64,000 nt of DNA from Cyclobacteriaceae bacterium (GTDB lineage: Bacteria; Bacteroidota; Bacteroidia; Cytophagales; Cyclobacteriaceae), in contig JAHBUD010000001.1 in NCBI GenBank assembly GCA_019638255.1, positions 2,046,001-2,110,000 of the forward strand, in the 5' to 3' direction. Made by a program: the position numbers and the translations under genes. The notes beneath the pieces were generated by a model that worked only from the letters and a program-made list of their open reading frames with translations, ran no database searches and was not told the origin of the DNA. This document shows positions 33,422 through 44,800 of this stretch, piece by piece (positions within the stretch are counted from its first letter, which is position 1; every line of letters starts with the position of its first letter).

Positions 33422-33936
33422 CGTTGCGGAAAATCTTTTAATAGTCTTGAGATACCTCTTCGAATGTTCTTTTCTGATAAATCTGGCGGATCACTCAGGT
33501 ACCCTTCTGCATAACTTTGCCAAATCACCTCGCTGCGCTGCCGGTCTATAATGTGAATTAAAATTGTTCCTTTGTTTACGTTTAATTCAGCGGGTTGTAG
33601 AAACGGTGTTCGGAAATAGGAGGGATCATCTTGCACACCGTGATAGTAAACCACCCGCTCACTTTCAACCGTGATGTGAAAATCTACCAACAGATCGGGA
33701 TTCTGGTCATCGTAGGTAAGCCCAATTTTTTGCAACGATGAAATGATCGATTCTCGTACCCGGTCTTGTATGATGCTGTCGTTCAGATAAGCCGGCCCTG
33801 TGAAAGTAAATGTGCAGCCTTCAAGCCAGCAAAATGTTTTGTAGACTTTAAAGTCGATGGAGGTGTTGTATTCGGTGCGGGCAGAATCGCACGCCAACAA
33901 ACTTGAAGCAATCAGTATAATCCACCACCGTTTCAT
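33418..33936 (-). CDS. DUF4136 lipoprotein
   Basis: The 172-residue protein has a lipoprotein signal (WWIILIASSLLACDS, lipobox LLAC). The DUF4136 pattern follows: an early YKTFCWLEG, LNDSIIQDRVRESIISSLQKIGLTY, LLVDFHITVESE, GTILIHIIDRQRSEVIWQSYAEG and a final amphipathic helix. It is an envelope protein of unknown role. It lies downstream of smc across a strong smc terminator, so it is separately transcribed. Confidence 0.85.
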   Translation of the reverse strand: MKRWWIILIASSLLACDSARTEYNTSIDFKVYKTFCWLEGCTFTFTGPAYLNDSIIQDRVRESIISSLQKIGLTYDDQNPDLLVDFHITVESERVVYYHGVQDDPSYFRTPFLQPAELNVNKGTILIHIIDRQRSEVIWQSYAEGYLSDPPDLSEKNIRRGISRLLKDFPQR

Positions 33937-33957
33937 GGATTAAAACTAAGAAGGAAT

Positions 33958-33992
33958 AAAAAAAATGGCCACGTGGTAAATCACGTAGCCAT
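33958..33992 (-). terminator. intrinsic terminator of smc
   Basis: On the minus strand ATGGCTACGTG pairs with CACGTGGCCAT (11 bp, one G-U pair) around a 6-base loop. It is followed by eight T, 22 bases after the smc stop codon. Confidence 0.85.
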
Positions 33993-34013
33993 CTGATTTA
34001 AATCAGTTTAGCC

Positions 34014-37000
34014 TCAGGCCAGCTCGCGTAAATCAACAGGAACCACCTTTGACACCCCTTTTTCAACCATGGTAATTCCGTAAATCACATCCGTAGAGGT
34101 CATGGTGCGCTTGTTGTGCGTAACGATAACAAACTGCGAGTCTTTGCTGAAGCTTCGAATAATGTTATTGAACTTGTCAATGTTGGCATCATCCAGTGGT
34201 GCATCCACTTCATCAAAAATACAGAAGGGTGCAGGCTTCAATAAGTACATGGAGAATAGCAAGGCCGTTGCTGTTAACGTTTTTTCCCCTCCCGAAAGTT
34301 GATTGATGGTTAGCGGGCGTTTTCCTTTTGGCTTTGCGATAATGTCGATTTCAGATTCGAGCGGATTGTTTGGGTCAACGAGTTTCAGATCGCAATCATC
34401 TTCTTCATTGAAGAGTGATCGGAAAACCCGTTTGAAGTGATCGCGAATATGATTGAAGGCTTCCATGAAGGTAATGCTCGCGGCTCCTTCAATCTCGTTG
34501 ATGGTATTTAAGAGCGATTCTTTTGCCTTTGTCAAATCTTCCTTCTGCGCAATAATAAAATCGTTTCGTTCTTTGATTTCGGTATAAGCCTCCATCGCCA
34601 TCGGGTTAATCGGGCCCATGTTGTCGAGGCGTTCGCGAATGCGCGATACTTCATTCCGCAGTTTTTCTTCACTTAACTCCGCTAAGGCTTCATTTTCTTC
34701 TGGTGTTGCCTGTTGGGTAACGGTGTCAAGGTCGATGTTGAACTCAACCGAAAGCCTTTCTTTTACAGAGTTGAGTTGAAGCTTGCTTTCGTTTAACTGG
34801 CTTTGCAGTTCCATCAGCAAATTGTCGATGGTGTTGCGGGTGTGTTGTACTTCTCGCAAGTCTTTCTCTACCTGATCAATGTTTCCGCGGGCTTCGTAGT
34901 ACTCTTTCTCTGCTTCGTTAAGCCCCTTTTCCATTTCCTCTTTTTCGGCATACATGCCGATCAGTTCGGTATCGTTGGTTTGGGTGGTTTCAATGATGTG
35001 CTTAACCTCATCTTCATTCTTCTTCAACTCGTCCACATTAAGCTCAATGCGCGTGCTGCTTTGATCCATCGATTCCTTCTTGAAACCGATTTCCTGATCA
35101 ATGCTCTTAACACGGTTTTCCTGTTGATGAAAGAAAATATTTTGTTCGTTATAAGCAGATGATTTCTGGCTTAATAAATCATTTTGTGCAGCAAGCCGAC
35201 CGGTAATTTCAGCAATGCGTTCTTCCTGCGTAAGCACAACATGGTTAAGTTCTGTTGCTTTTGGCTTGAGCTCGTCCAATTCTTTTAGCAGCGAGTCAAT
35301 TTTTTCCAGAATATCTTCCCTGCGCAAATCAGAATTGCTCAGCATTTGGGAGAACTGTTCGCGCTTGGTGCGGAAGGAAACGTACTCTTCGTTTACCTGG
35401 CGGATTCCGTTTTGCAGCTCTTCAATTTCCTGACGGATGGTTGAATTCCGGAGCTTCTCGAGATCACTTTGGCGCTGTACCAGACTTTCGCGAGTTTCGT
35501 TTAGCTTGCCGGTAAGTTCTTTTATTTCTTTCTCCAGCTTTTCAAGGTTTTTCGCACGACCGATTTTTTTGCCTTCAAACAATCCAACCGAACCGCCTGA
35601 AAGACTGAACCTGCGCTTGGTGAGTTTTCCGCTTTTCGTAATGAAAGTGTTGTCGTCATCGGCCGGAATACCTTTCACATCACCTTCGTATACATATACC
35701 CTGTCAAGGATATACGACATGAGCTTGCGATACTTCGGATCGAATTCAATAATCTGTGTAGCGGGAAATGCGTTGTCGTAAATTCTCGTTGGTGTAGGTT
35801 CGAATTTTTCGAAACTATCCAAAATAAAGAAGTTGGCTTTGCCTTTAGAGGCATCGCTCAGAATGTTAATGGCTTCGTAAGCTTCAGCCTCGTGCTCAAC
35901 GATGTAATAGTTGAGGTAATTCTCCAAATAGTTTTCAATTGGAACACGAAACTCTTCCGGACAGGTTAGGATGTCAGAAAGGAGGGGAGCATTTTTTGCA
36001 ATTTTCTTTTTTAAGAACTTGATGGCTTCCGGAAACCCCTCCAGGTTTTCAACCAATGATTTGGTCAGGTTATATTCATTTTGTCGCGCATCGAGTTTTC
36101 TGCCGGTGGAGGTCATTTCCTCGCGAATCATTTCAATGGTTTTTTCCATGGAATGAATTCGGCTCAGGTTTTCTTCCTCCTGTTTTTTAAGGTTTTCCAG
36201 TGCAGTGTTCCGGATGTTGATTTCGTTTTGCAGCTCTACCAGTTTCTTTTCAAACTCTGCCAGGCTTTCGTTCTGCTGGTGACTATCGGTTGCGGTCCGA
36301 TCCAATTCCTGTTTGAATGAACTTACCTGAATTTCACGGATTTCAACAGCCTTATTGGTCTGAAAACTTTCTTCCTGCTTTTCGCGCAGTTGTTGGCGTA
36401 GGGAATCTACTTCAGTTTGCAAGCCCGTGGTAATGGTTTTTTGTTCCTCGTACTCCGATTTTAGCAACTCTAGTTTGGCTGCAATTTCAGTAAGGATCTG
36501 GCTGGCAGCTTCTTTTTCATTTTCGAGGCTTTGAATACTGAACCGGGCACGCTCGTTACTTTTCTTGTCCTGTTCAATTTGTTCACGAAGGTTAGAAGCC
36601 CTGTCGTTCAGGTACTTTAACCGTTCATTTTTAATCTGTTTTTCACTTTCGTACTGCCTTATTTTAGTTACGAATTCATTGATCGACTTTTGCCTTGATG
36701 AAAGTGTTTTCTCTTTAACGATCAATTCAGCTTTAGCCTGTTCAATCTGGGCCTCTTTTTCAGCTGTATCGCTGGTGAGTAAAAGCTTGCGGTCATTTTC
36801 CTGCTGAATTTGAAGATGCAGGTTATCGAACTTTTGTTTTTGCTGGCTTACAACAACTTTGGCGAGGGTAATGCTCTTTTCTTTATATTCTTCTTTTATT
36901 CTATAGTAATTTTCAGTCTGCTTGGCCTGTTTCTCAAGGCTCTTCATATTTTTTTCAATCTCAAAAAGCAAATCTTCTACACGTTCCAAGTCAGCATCGG

Positions 37001-37550
37001 TGTCTTCCAGCTTCTTAAGCGTTTCTTTCTTGCGTTTTTTGAACTTTGAAATTCCTGCGGCTTCTTCAAAGAGCATCCTTCGGGAATGGTCCTTATCGTT
37101 TAGCAGGTCATCAACCATACCCAATTCAATAATGGCGTAGCTGTTGGAGGCTATACCCGTGTCCATGAACAGGTTGGTAATGTCTTTTAAGCGGCAGGTA
37201 ACTCCGTTTAATAAGTATTCGCTTTCACCTGAGCGGTAAAGGCGTCTGGTAATAGTAACCTGAGAATATTCTGTTGGCAGGATGTTTTTGGTATTGTTGA
37301 TGGTAAGGGAAACTTCGGCCATTTGAAGTGGTGAGCGGCCGCTGGTTCCATTGAAGATAACATTCTCCATTTTCTCGGAGCGTAAGGCGCTGGTTTTCTG
37401 CTCGCCCAATACCCACCGGATGGAATCGACAACATTGGATTTACCGCAACCGTTCGGTCCAACAATTCCGGTTATCCCTTCGTCAAAATTAATTACAATC
37501 TTATCGGCAAAACTCTTAAAGCCTTTGATCTCCAGCTTGGCTAATTGCAT
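34014..37550 (-). CDS. smc: chromosome segregation protein SMC
   Basis: The 1178-residue protein has the full SMC layout. The N-terminal head has Walker A GPNGCGKSN and KMENVIFNG. Coiled coil runs over about residues 170-495. The hinge lies near 505-670 (begins GFPEAIKFLKKKI, includes YVYEGDVKGIPADD). A second coiled coil follows to about 1010, and the C-terminal head has signature LSGGEKTLTA and Walker B FCIFDEVDAPLDD. It compacts and segregates chromosomes with ScpA/ScpB, which are not in this window. A good promoter lies 43 bases upstream and a strong terminator follows, so it is monocistronic. Confidence 0.98.
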   Translation of the reverse strand: MQLAKLEIKGFKSFADKIVINFDEGITGIVGPNGCGKSNVVDSIRWVLGEQKTSALRSEKMENVIFNGTSGRSPLQMAEVSLTINNTKNILPTEYSQVTITRRLYRSGESEYLLNGVTCRLKDITNLFMDTGIASNSYAIIELGMVDDLLNDKDHSRRMLFEEAAGISKFKKRKKETLKKLEDTDADLERVEDLLFEIEKNMKSLEKQAKQTENYYRIKEEYKEKSITLAKVVVSQQKQKFDNLHLQIQQENDRKLLLTSDTAEKEAQIEQAKAELIVKEKTLSSRQKSINEFVTKIRQYESEKQIKNERLKYLNDRASNLREQIEQDKKSNERARFSIQSLENEKEAASQILTEIAAKLELLKSEYEEQKTITTGLQTEVDSLRQQLREKQEESFQTNKAVEIREIQVSSFKQELDRTATDSHQQNESLAEFEKKLVELQNEINIRNTALENLKKQEEENLSRIHSMEKTIEMIREEMTSTGRKLDARQNEYNLTKSLVENLEGFPEAIKFLKKKIAKNAPLLSDILTCPEEFRVPIENYLENYLNYYIVEHEAEAYEAINILSDASKGKANFFILDSFEKFEPTPTRIYDNAFPATQIIEFDPKYRKLMSYILDRVYVYEGDVKGIPADDDNTFITKSGKLTKRRFSLSGGSVGLFEGKKIGRAKNLEKLEKEIKELTGKLNETRESLVQRQSDLEKLRNSTIRQEIEELQNGIRQVNEEYVSFRTKREQFSQMLSNSDLRREDILEKIDSLLKELDELKPKATELNHVVLTQEERIAEITGRLAAQNDLLSQKSSAYNEQNIFFHQQENRVKSIDQEIGFKKESMDQSSTRIELNVDELKKNEDEVKHIIETTQTNDTELIGMYAEKEEMEKGLNEAEKEYYEARGNIDQVEKDLREVQHTRNTIDNLLMELQSQLNESKLQLNSVKERLSVEFNIDLDTVTQQATPEENEALAELSEEKLRNEVSRIRERLDNMGPINPMAMEAYTEIKERNDFIIAQKEDLTKAKESLLNTINEIEGAASITFMEAFNHIRDHFKRVFRSLFNEEDDCDLKLVDPNNPLESEIDIIAKPKGKRPLTINQLSGGEKTLTATALLFSMYLLKPAPFCIFDEVDAPLDDANIDKFNNIIRSFSKDSQFVIVTHNKRTMTSTDVIYGITMVEKGVSKVVPVDLRELA

Positions 37551-37592
37551 GAATAAATATCGCTAAATGTGGTTGTTGAAAAATGAAGGCAG

Positions 37593-37623
37593 CAAAGATA
37601 AAATGAAAACCACATAAGCCAAA
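37593..37623 (-). promoter_or_regulatory. smc promoter
   Basis: On the minus strand TTTG (37620-37623), a 19-base spacer and TATCTTTG (37593-37600) match the Bacteroidota consensus. The smc start codon is at 37550. Confidence 0.7.
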
Positions 37624-37718
37624 CGCACCGATCAGAAGGCCTGGAGATTGTTTTGTGCCATCAGTACGATGCGAGAATTTCCACAAATTTTGAATTATTT
37701 TGGGTACATTTGCTTGAT

Positions 37719-38297
37719 ATGGATAATCTGCAGTTTTGGCTTTATGTAATCATTGGGGTGATCTACCTGATTAGTCAGGTCAGGAAGAAAGCGAAGAGTC
37801 AGGCTCCTCAGCCTAAACCTTCTACAAGACGCCCTGATCCTGAGACAACAATGTTTAAACCACAGTCACAACCCCAGCAGCAATCTACAGCACCCAAGCC
37901 AATTTCATTTGAGGATCTATTACGGGAAATCACAGAGGGTAAAACCACTAGTGCTGAACCAGTTGAGCAGCCTTACAAAACGGAGCCCGAGTATGTGGAT
38001 TATGATGATAACCTGGAGGACGAGGAAGATACCTACCAACCCGTGATCCCCGATTACCAGAAAACTGACCCGATTTACAAGCAATATGAACAAGCCAAAG
38101 CCTACGACTATGCCAGTAATTCACTGGAAGAATCGCTGAAGTTGGAAGATGTTAACATGCGTTTCGGCAGGTTCACGGAATTTGATGCCGTAAAACAGCG
38201 TGGTATGCTGGAAGAGTATACACAAGACTTGCGCAACCCCGATGGCTTTAAGAAGGCAATTATATTATCCGAAATACTGAACAGAAAGCATTTTTGA
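37719..38297 (+). CDS. single-pass membrane protein with proline/glutamine-rich linker
   Basis: From the ATG at 37719 the protein has 192 residues. One membrane helix opens it (MDNLQFWLYVIIGVIYLISQ), followed by a basic turn, a Pro/Gln-rich unstructured region (about 30-65), an acidic stretch, and a conserved-looking C-terminal helix (GMLEEYTQDLRNPDGFKKAI). The last part resembles segments of uncharacterised Bacteroidota membrane proteins. A TACATTTG box ends only 6 bases before the start, so the mRNA would be nearly leaderless. It diverges from smc. No function is proposed. Confidence 0.75.
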   Translation: MDNLQFWLYVIIGVIYLISQVRKKAKSQAPQPKPSTRRPDPETTMFKPQSQPQQQSTAPKPISFEDLLREITEGKTTSAEPVEQPYKTEPEYVDYDDNLEDEEDTYQPVIPDYQKTDPIYKQYEQAKAYDYASNSLEESLKLEDVNMRFGRFTEFDAVKQRGMLEEYTQDLRNPDGFKKAIILSEILNRKHF

Positions 38298-38483
38298 GCC
38301 TGAAAAAATGATTTTTTGAACTAAATAGTACATGGATTGGGGATGAGTTTCTTTAGTAGCATGACTTTTTTGCAGTAAGATCAATAAATCTGATCTTTAC
38401 GGTAGCCCTTAGGGCATTTTTAGGTTACATTAATTTTTTGAGCGTTATGTATATATTGTGTTACTTTTTGATCTTCTGAAGAG

Positions 38484-38822
38484 ATGCGATTAACCAACAT
38501 ATTGATTGTCAGTTTATTCTTGTTCTCGTTTCTCTTATTGAATAGTAGGCATTCATATGCCCAATGTAAACCAATAGAAGTTGAGGTTTCGGTCGTAAAT
38601 GCGCAAAGAGGCTCGAATTCGGGTAGTATTTCTATTGATCTCAAAGGGCTGGATGCTAAGAAGCTATCCATAAGCCTTTTAGGGCCAAAGGCTAAAAATC
38701 AATTAAATACTCAGAAATCAGAGTTTAAGGGATTAATTAAAGGAAGTTATTCAATAATTATTGCGGGGAAGAGTGAGGATGATAACTATTGCCAATTTTT
38801 TAAGGAGGTTATAATAAACTGA
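38484..38822 (+). CDS. small exported protein resembling one adhesin module
   Basis: The 112-residue protein has a signal peptide (about residues 1-26, ending SYAQ). A single beta-rich domain follows, starting CKPIEVEVSVVNAQRGSN and ending with Cys near NYCQFFKEVI. The order of an early Cys, an S-G-S-I-S-I-D-L strand, a G-P turn and a late Cys recalls the repeated module of the giant protein whose gene begins 10 bases downstream. It has no sorting domain. It could be a partner or subunit of the large protein, with which it is probably co-transcribed. Confidence 0.7.
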   Translation: MRLTNILIVSLFLFSFLLLNSRHSYAQCKPIEVEVSVVNAQRGSNSGSISIDLKGLDAKKLSISLLGPKAKNQLNTQKSEFKGLIKGSYSIIIAGKSEDDNYCQFFKEVIIN

Positions 38823-38832
38823 TAAAAGCATA

Positions 38833-41800
38833 ATGCAGTTTTCTCACTTTTTGAAATCACTTTCGGTTGGGTTGTTTTTGGCTCTTGCCTATATGGGTGT
38901 GGCTCAACCTGTCTATACCATTCAAAACATAAAGGGATCGTGCGAGGGACTTAGTAATGGTTCCTTCGAAGTCCTGGTTACTGCTGCAACTGGAAATGTG
39001 TCAGTTTTCTTTTTTGGACCTCCATCTGGCGGACCAATTGCAGCAACGGTTGGAGTGCCCGTAGTTATTTCTAATCTCCCTGGTCTTCCGTTTCCGGGTA
39101 GGTCATTCCTTGTTGTTGTACAGGATGAAGTCTCATCCGTGCCGACCAATGTTAACATAATCTCATATCCTGACCCGTTGGCCATTAGCATTGATGCTGT
39201 GGTAAATAACGGGAGTTGTGTTACTCCAGATGGTTCGATTAGCATTACAACATCTGGAGGTTCGGGGGCACCAAATTATATTTACTCTTGGGTTGGACCC
39301 GGAGGATTTACCGCTACCACCGAAGATATTTCAGGATTATCCGGAGGTGATTATATCCTTACCTTATCCGATGCAAATACAAATTGCAGTCGTGTTTTCC
39401 CGTCAATAACTATTACAGACCCTTCACCTTTTGTTTTTAACGTGACTAATCCCGTTACCACACCAGTTTGTGTAGGCGATGATTTAACCCTCAATTTAAG
39501 TGGCTCTGAGTTGGGTGTTCAGTATGAGGTTATCCGGAATAATGTCGTTGCAACGGGTATTACGCAAATGGGTACAGGGGCACCATTATCATTTATAATT
39601 CCTTCAGGCACGTTTACAGATGGCGATAACTTTTTGATAAGGGCTACAAATGGATTCTGTACACCTGCAGACATGAATGGAGTAGTGGTTGCAGATATTA
39701 TCATTCTGAATTTAACAGGAGCAGTTGTCAACAACACAAGTTGCGTAACCTTTAATGGAGCAATTGATTTAACGGTTACCGGAAGCGCGGGTGCCTTTAC
39801 ATATTCATGGACGGGTCCGAACGGCTTTACTGCCACCACACAAGATATAACAGGCCTTGAGCAGGGAACCTACACAGTTGAGGTGACCGATGTGCCTAGC
39901 GGATGTATTGAAACGACCGACATTATCGTTGGCGATGACCGTCCGGTGCTAACGCTAACAGCGGTTATTACAGATAACACGCGTTGTATCGCTCCGTTTA
40001 ATGGTGCAATAAATTTAACAGTAGCCGGATCGGCAGGTACGTTTACCTATTCATGGACAGGTCCCAATGGATTTGTTTCCAATGCAGAAGATATAACCGA
40101 TCTTGAAGATGGCGCTTACCAGGTTACCGTTACGGACGATCCCAGTGGATGTATTTTTGTAGGCGACTTTATTGTTGGTGACGCTTCACCTACGCTTACA
40201 ATAACCGATGCGGTAACGGATAACAGTCGTTGTATTGCTCCATTCAATGGTGCAATTGATATAACGGTAGCCGGATCGGCCGGTCCTTTCACCTTTGCAT
40301 GGACTGGCCCATCAGGTTTTACGGCTGACACAGAAGACATCACCGCATTGGTCGATGGTGTTTATGATGTGTTGATCACGGATGACAATAGCGGCTGTAC
40401 AGCAGTTGCCAGTATCACAGTCAACAACATAGCGCCTACACTAACTTTATCAGCAGTAGCAATTGATAATAGTCGATGTGAAGCCCCATTCAATGGCGCG
40501 ATTGATCTCACGGTGGCAGGTTCAACTGGCCCTTTTACATTTGATTGGTCAGGCCCTGGAGGCCCGTATTCAACGGAAGACCTTTCCAATCTTCAGGATG
40601 GTGTATATACTGTAATTGTTACCGATGTTAACAGTGGTTGTACGGCTACTACTGATGTAACGATCAATAGTAACCTTCCAACGCTCACCCTCACAACCGT
40701 AGTTACAGATAATAGCCGTTGTGTCCCTCCATTTAACGGATCGGTTGACTTAACGGTGGCGGGTTCTGCAGGTCCTTTTACATTTCTATGGACAGGGGCA
40801 GGAGGGCCTTATTCGACCGAAGATATTGCTGACCTTCAACCGGGCGTTTATGAAGTTACAGTAACAGACGTTGCCAGTGGTTGCACCGCTGTAACAAGTG
40901 CTGTTGTAGGTAATGTCACGCCCACGCTTACACTTACAACAGTATCTACTGATAACAGCAGGTGTATAGCACCTTTTGATGGTTCAATTGATCTCACGGT
41001 GGCAGGCGCTGTCGGACCATTCACCTATGCATGGTCTGGCCCCGGAGGTCCTTACAATACTGAGGATCTTACAGACCTTGAGGATGGAGACTATTCTGTG
41101 TTGGTAACGGATGTGCCCAGCGGTTGCTCGGCCATTGCCAATGTTACCATAAATAATACTACACCAGTATTGACCTTGTCAACAACATCGGTTAACAACA
41201 GCCGATGCATAGCACCATTCAATGGTTCCATTGATTTGACTGTTGGAGGTTCTGCTGGTCCTTTTACTTTTTCATGGACAGGTCCGGGTGGCCCTTATGA
41301 TACGGAAGACCTTGCAGACCTTCAGGATGGTTTATACATCGTTATTGTAACGGATGTTACCAGCGGATGCGCTGCAACAACTAACGTAACAATAAATAAT
41401 ACAGCTCCGGTTTTGTCATTGAGTTCGGTTGTAACCGATAACAGTCGTTGTGTACTGCCATTTAATGGGGCAATCAACTTAACCGTAGCTGGTTCAGCCG
41501 GACCGTTTACTTTTAGCTGGACAGGACCCGGAGGTTTTACAGCCGATACTGAAGATATCACTGCCTTACAGGATGGTAATTACGTTGTATTGGTTACCGA
41601 CATTGCCAGCGGTTGTTCAGCAACAACAAACATAACTGTTGGAAATACTGCACCTGTTCTATCCCTTACAAGTGTTGTTAACCCGAATGATCAGTGCGGA
41701 GCACCAACCGGTTCGATTGATATAACCGTTGCCGGCTCTGCAGGTCCTTTTACCTTTAGCTGGACAGGTCCATCAGGATTTACGGCAAGCACAGAAGACA

Positions 41801-44800
41801 TTTCGGGATTAATTGGTGGAGATTATACGGTTACCGTAACAGATGATGCCAGTGGTTGTGAAATTACAGCCATCATTAATGTACCGGATAATACATCTAC
41901 ATTAACGATAACCTCAGTTGTTACGGATAATACCCGTTGTACACCAGCTTTCAACGGTGCTATTGATATTACGGTAGCCGGTTCTGCCGGGCCGTTCACA
42001 TTTTTATGGACAGGCCCCAATGGATTCACGGCCGATACAGAAGATATTGCTGCATTGGAAAATGGTGACTACTTAGTTACCGTCACCGAAATTTCTACAG
42101 ATTGCGCAACCAGCGTTACCATAACCGTAGGTGACAACCGCCCGGTGCTTGTTTTGTCTACTATCTCAATTGATAACAATCAATGCTCAGCACCTTTTAA
42201 CGGTTCAATAGATTTAACAGTAGCAGGCTCTGCAGGTCCTTTTAGTTTTGAATGGACAGGGCCTAACGGATTTTTAGCATCAACAGAAGACATTTCGGCA
42301 CTTGAGCCCGGAACCTATGATGTTGTGGTTACCGATGTAGCATCCGGTTGTTTTGAAACTGCAAGTGTAGTGATTGGAGATCTTGCTCCAACATTGACTC
42401 TAACCAGTACATCTACGGATAACGATCGTTGCATTGCACCGTTTGGTGGCAGCATAGACATCACGGTCGGAGGTTCTGCAGGACCATTTACTTTCGACTG
42501 GACAGGCCCTGGAGGTTTTACGGCATCAACAGAAGACATTTCCAACCTCATGGAGGGACTGTATACAATAGTTGTTACCGATGTTAATTCAGGCTGTACA
42601 ATCACTTCCGATATTACTGTAGGTGATGCTACTATTTTGCCTACCGTAACATCCATTGTAGTGGCAAACGACAGGTGTAATGCTCCATTCAATGGTGCAA
42701 TATTGATTGATGTTTCTCCTGCGGGCTCTTATTCTTTCAATTGGATTGGGCCGGGTGGATTCACTTCAAACGCTGAAGATATAACCGCACTTGAACCTGG
42801 AGTCTATCAGGTTGATGTGATCAATAACGTAACCGGATGCGCCACATTGCAAGCCTTTACGGTTGGAAATAATGCACCTGTTATTACCGTTACCGCAGAT
42901 GCCATCAGTCCTAATACATCGTGCGTAGCACCGTTTAACGGAGCCATCCTTATAACTGCCTCTCCGGCTGGTCCGTATATCTTCTCATGGACAGGCCCTA
43001 GTGGATTTACATCTAGCAGCGAAGATATAACCGGGTTGGAAAACGGGGATTATATAGTAACAGCGACCAACACAACATTAGGGTGTTCGGTTAATGCCGT
43101 GTTTACTGTTGGCGACAATACGCCTACCATCACCATCACGTCACAAACTATTGTTGACAATTCCAATTGCGTTCCACCGTTCAATGGCTCCATAAGCATT
43201 ACAGCAGGGGGCACGCCTGGTCCTTATACTTTTGATTGGGTTGGTGCATTTGGCTTTACAGGTACAGGCGCATCAATCACGGATATTCGTTCTGGTGATT
43301 ACACCGTAACGATTACTGACCAAACCAATGGTTGCAGCGATGCTTTTGTACTTACCGTTGGTGACCTGACACCTCCGGTTATTGTTACCCTTGACGCCTC
43401 TACACCAAACACTACCTGCCAGGCACCTTTCACTGGTTCGCTTAGCATTTCGGCTTCCGGTACCCCCGGTCCATTCACTTATTTCTGGACGGGACCTAAC
43501 GGATTTACATCAACCGATGAAGATATTATTGACTTGTTCCATGGCGATTACCAGGTAACCGTAACGGATGCTGGAATTGGATGCCAGGCTACCGTAACCT
43601 TTAATGTTGTCGATGGCACACCTCCGGTTCTCATCACTGTAGATAACGTAATCAACAACACCAATTGCGTTGCACCATTTACCGGTTCGATTACCGTAAG
43701 CGGTGGAGGCACTGCCGGCCCGTTTGACTTTGCGTGGACCGGACCAGGTGGCTTTAATGCAACCGGAGCAACTATTAATGATCTTGAACCAGGAGATTAT
43801 ATTGTAATCGTTACTGATCAGGTATTGGGATGTCAGGCACAGGATACGGTAACGGTTCTTGATGCGGCTCCGGTCATTTCAATCACACAAACCATCACAC
43901 CAAATTCAAATTGTCTCTCGCCTTTCAATGGAGCTATTGAATTAACGTCCATTACCGGTACGCCCGGAGACTATGACTTTTCTTGGACAGGCCCCGGTGG
44001 CTTCACAGCTTCAACACAAAACATCAGTGATCTTGATGCAGGCGACTATACAGTAGATATTACCGATCAGAATATTGGATGCTCAAACAGTTTTGTTTTG
44101 AATGTTCCTCAAAATGCAACATTAGTTTCAGTAGCATTGATTAGTGCAACTGCCAACGATCGTTGTACTGGTCCTTTTAATGGTGCGTTGGATGTTACCA
44201 TTGGTGGAACCCCAGGTCCATTTACCATCGCCTGGACAGGCCCTTCCGGATTTACAGCATCAACAGAAGATATTTCTGCACTCGTTCATGGAAATTATAC
44301 CATTACGGTAACAGATGATATTTTAGGCTGCTCCAATGTTGCAACGTTTACGGTGCCAAATGCAACAGTAGGTTGCGGAGGTTTGAATTGCTTTGCATAC
44401 ACGATTACAGTAGTTGACGCGCAAACTCAACGTCCTTCGTGCAGCAATCAAAATGACGGAGCAATTACACTTGATATTACAGGACTTACTGCCGGCAATT
44501 ATATTATCCAATTAATCGGAACTTCAGGAACGTTGACGCAAGTTGGACCATCAGGTGTGTACACCTTTACTGGACTATCTCCAGATGCTTATCAATACCG
44601 CATTGAAGATGCCGTAGGCAATGTTTGTCAGCAGCCGTATACATTAGATGTTCAGGTTACTGTTCTGGCAACAGCTTCAGATTTTGTCGATGCACTATGC
44701 TTTGGTCAACCTACCGGCCAAGCCTTGTTTACCGTTACTTCAGGAGGCACTTCACCGTTTGAATACTCCGTAGATGGCATTACATGGACAACCTTCCTTT

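Noticed and set aside
34803..35162. Plus-strand open frame of 119 codons inside smc
   Set aside because: It is a shadow of the SMC coiled-coil region with low-complexity hydrophobic composition.
39190..44370. Regular repeats of about 245 bp as a CRISPR or satellite array
   Set aside because: The period holds an open frame with a conserved protein module and divergent synonymous sites; it is coding repetition.
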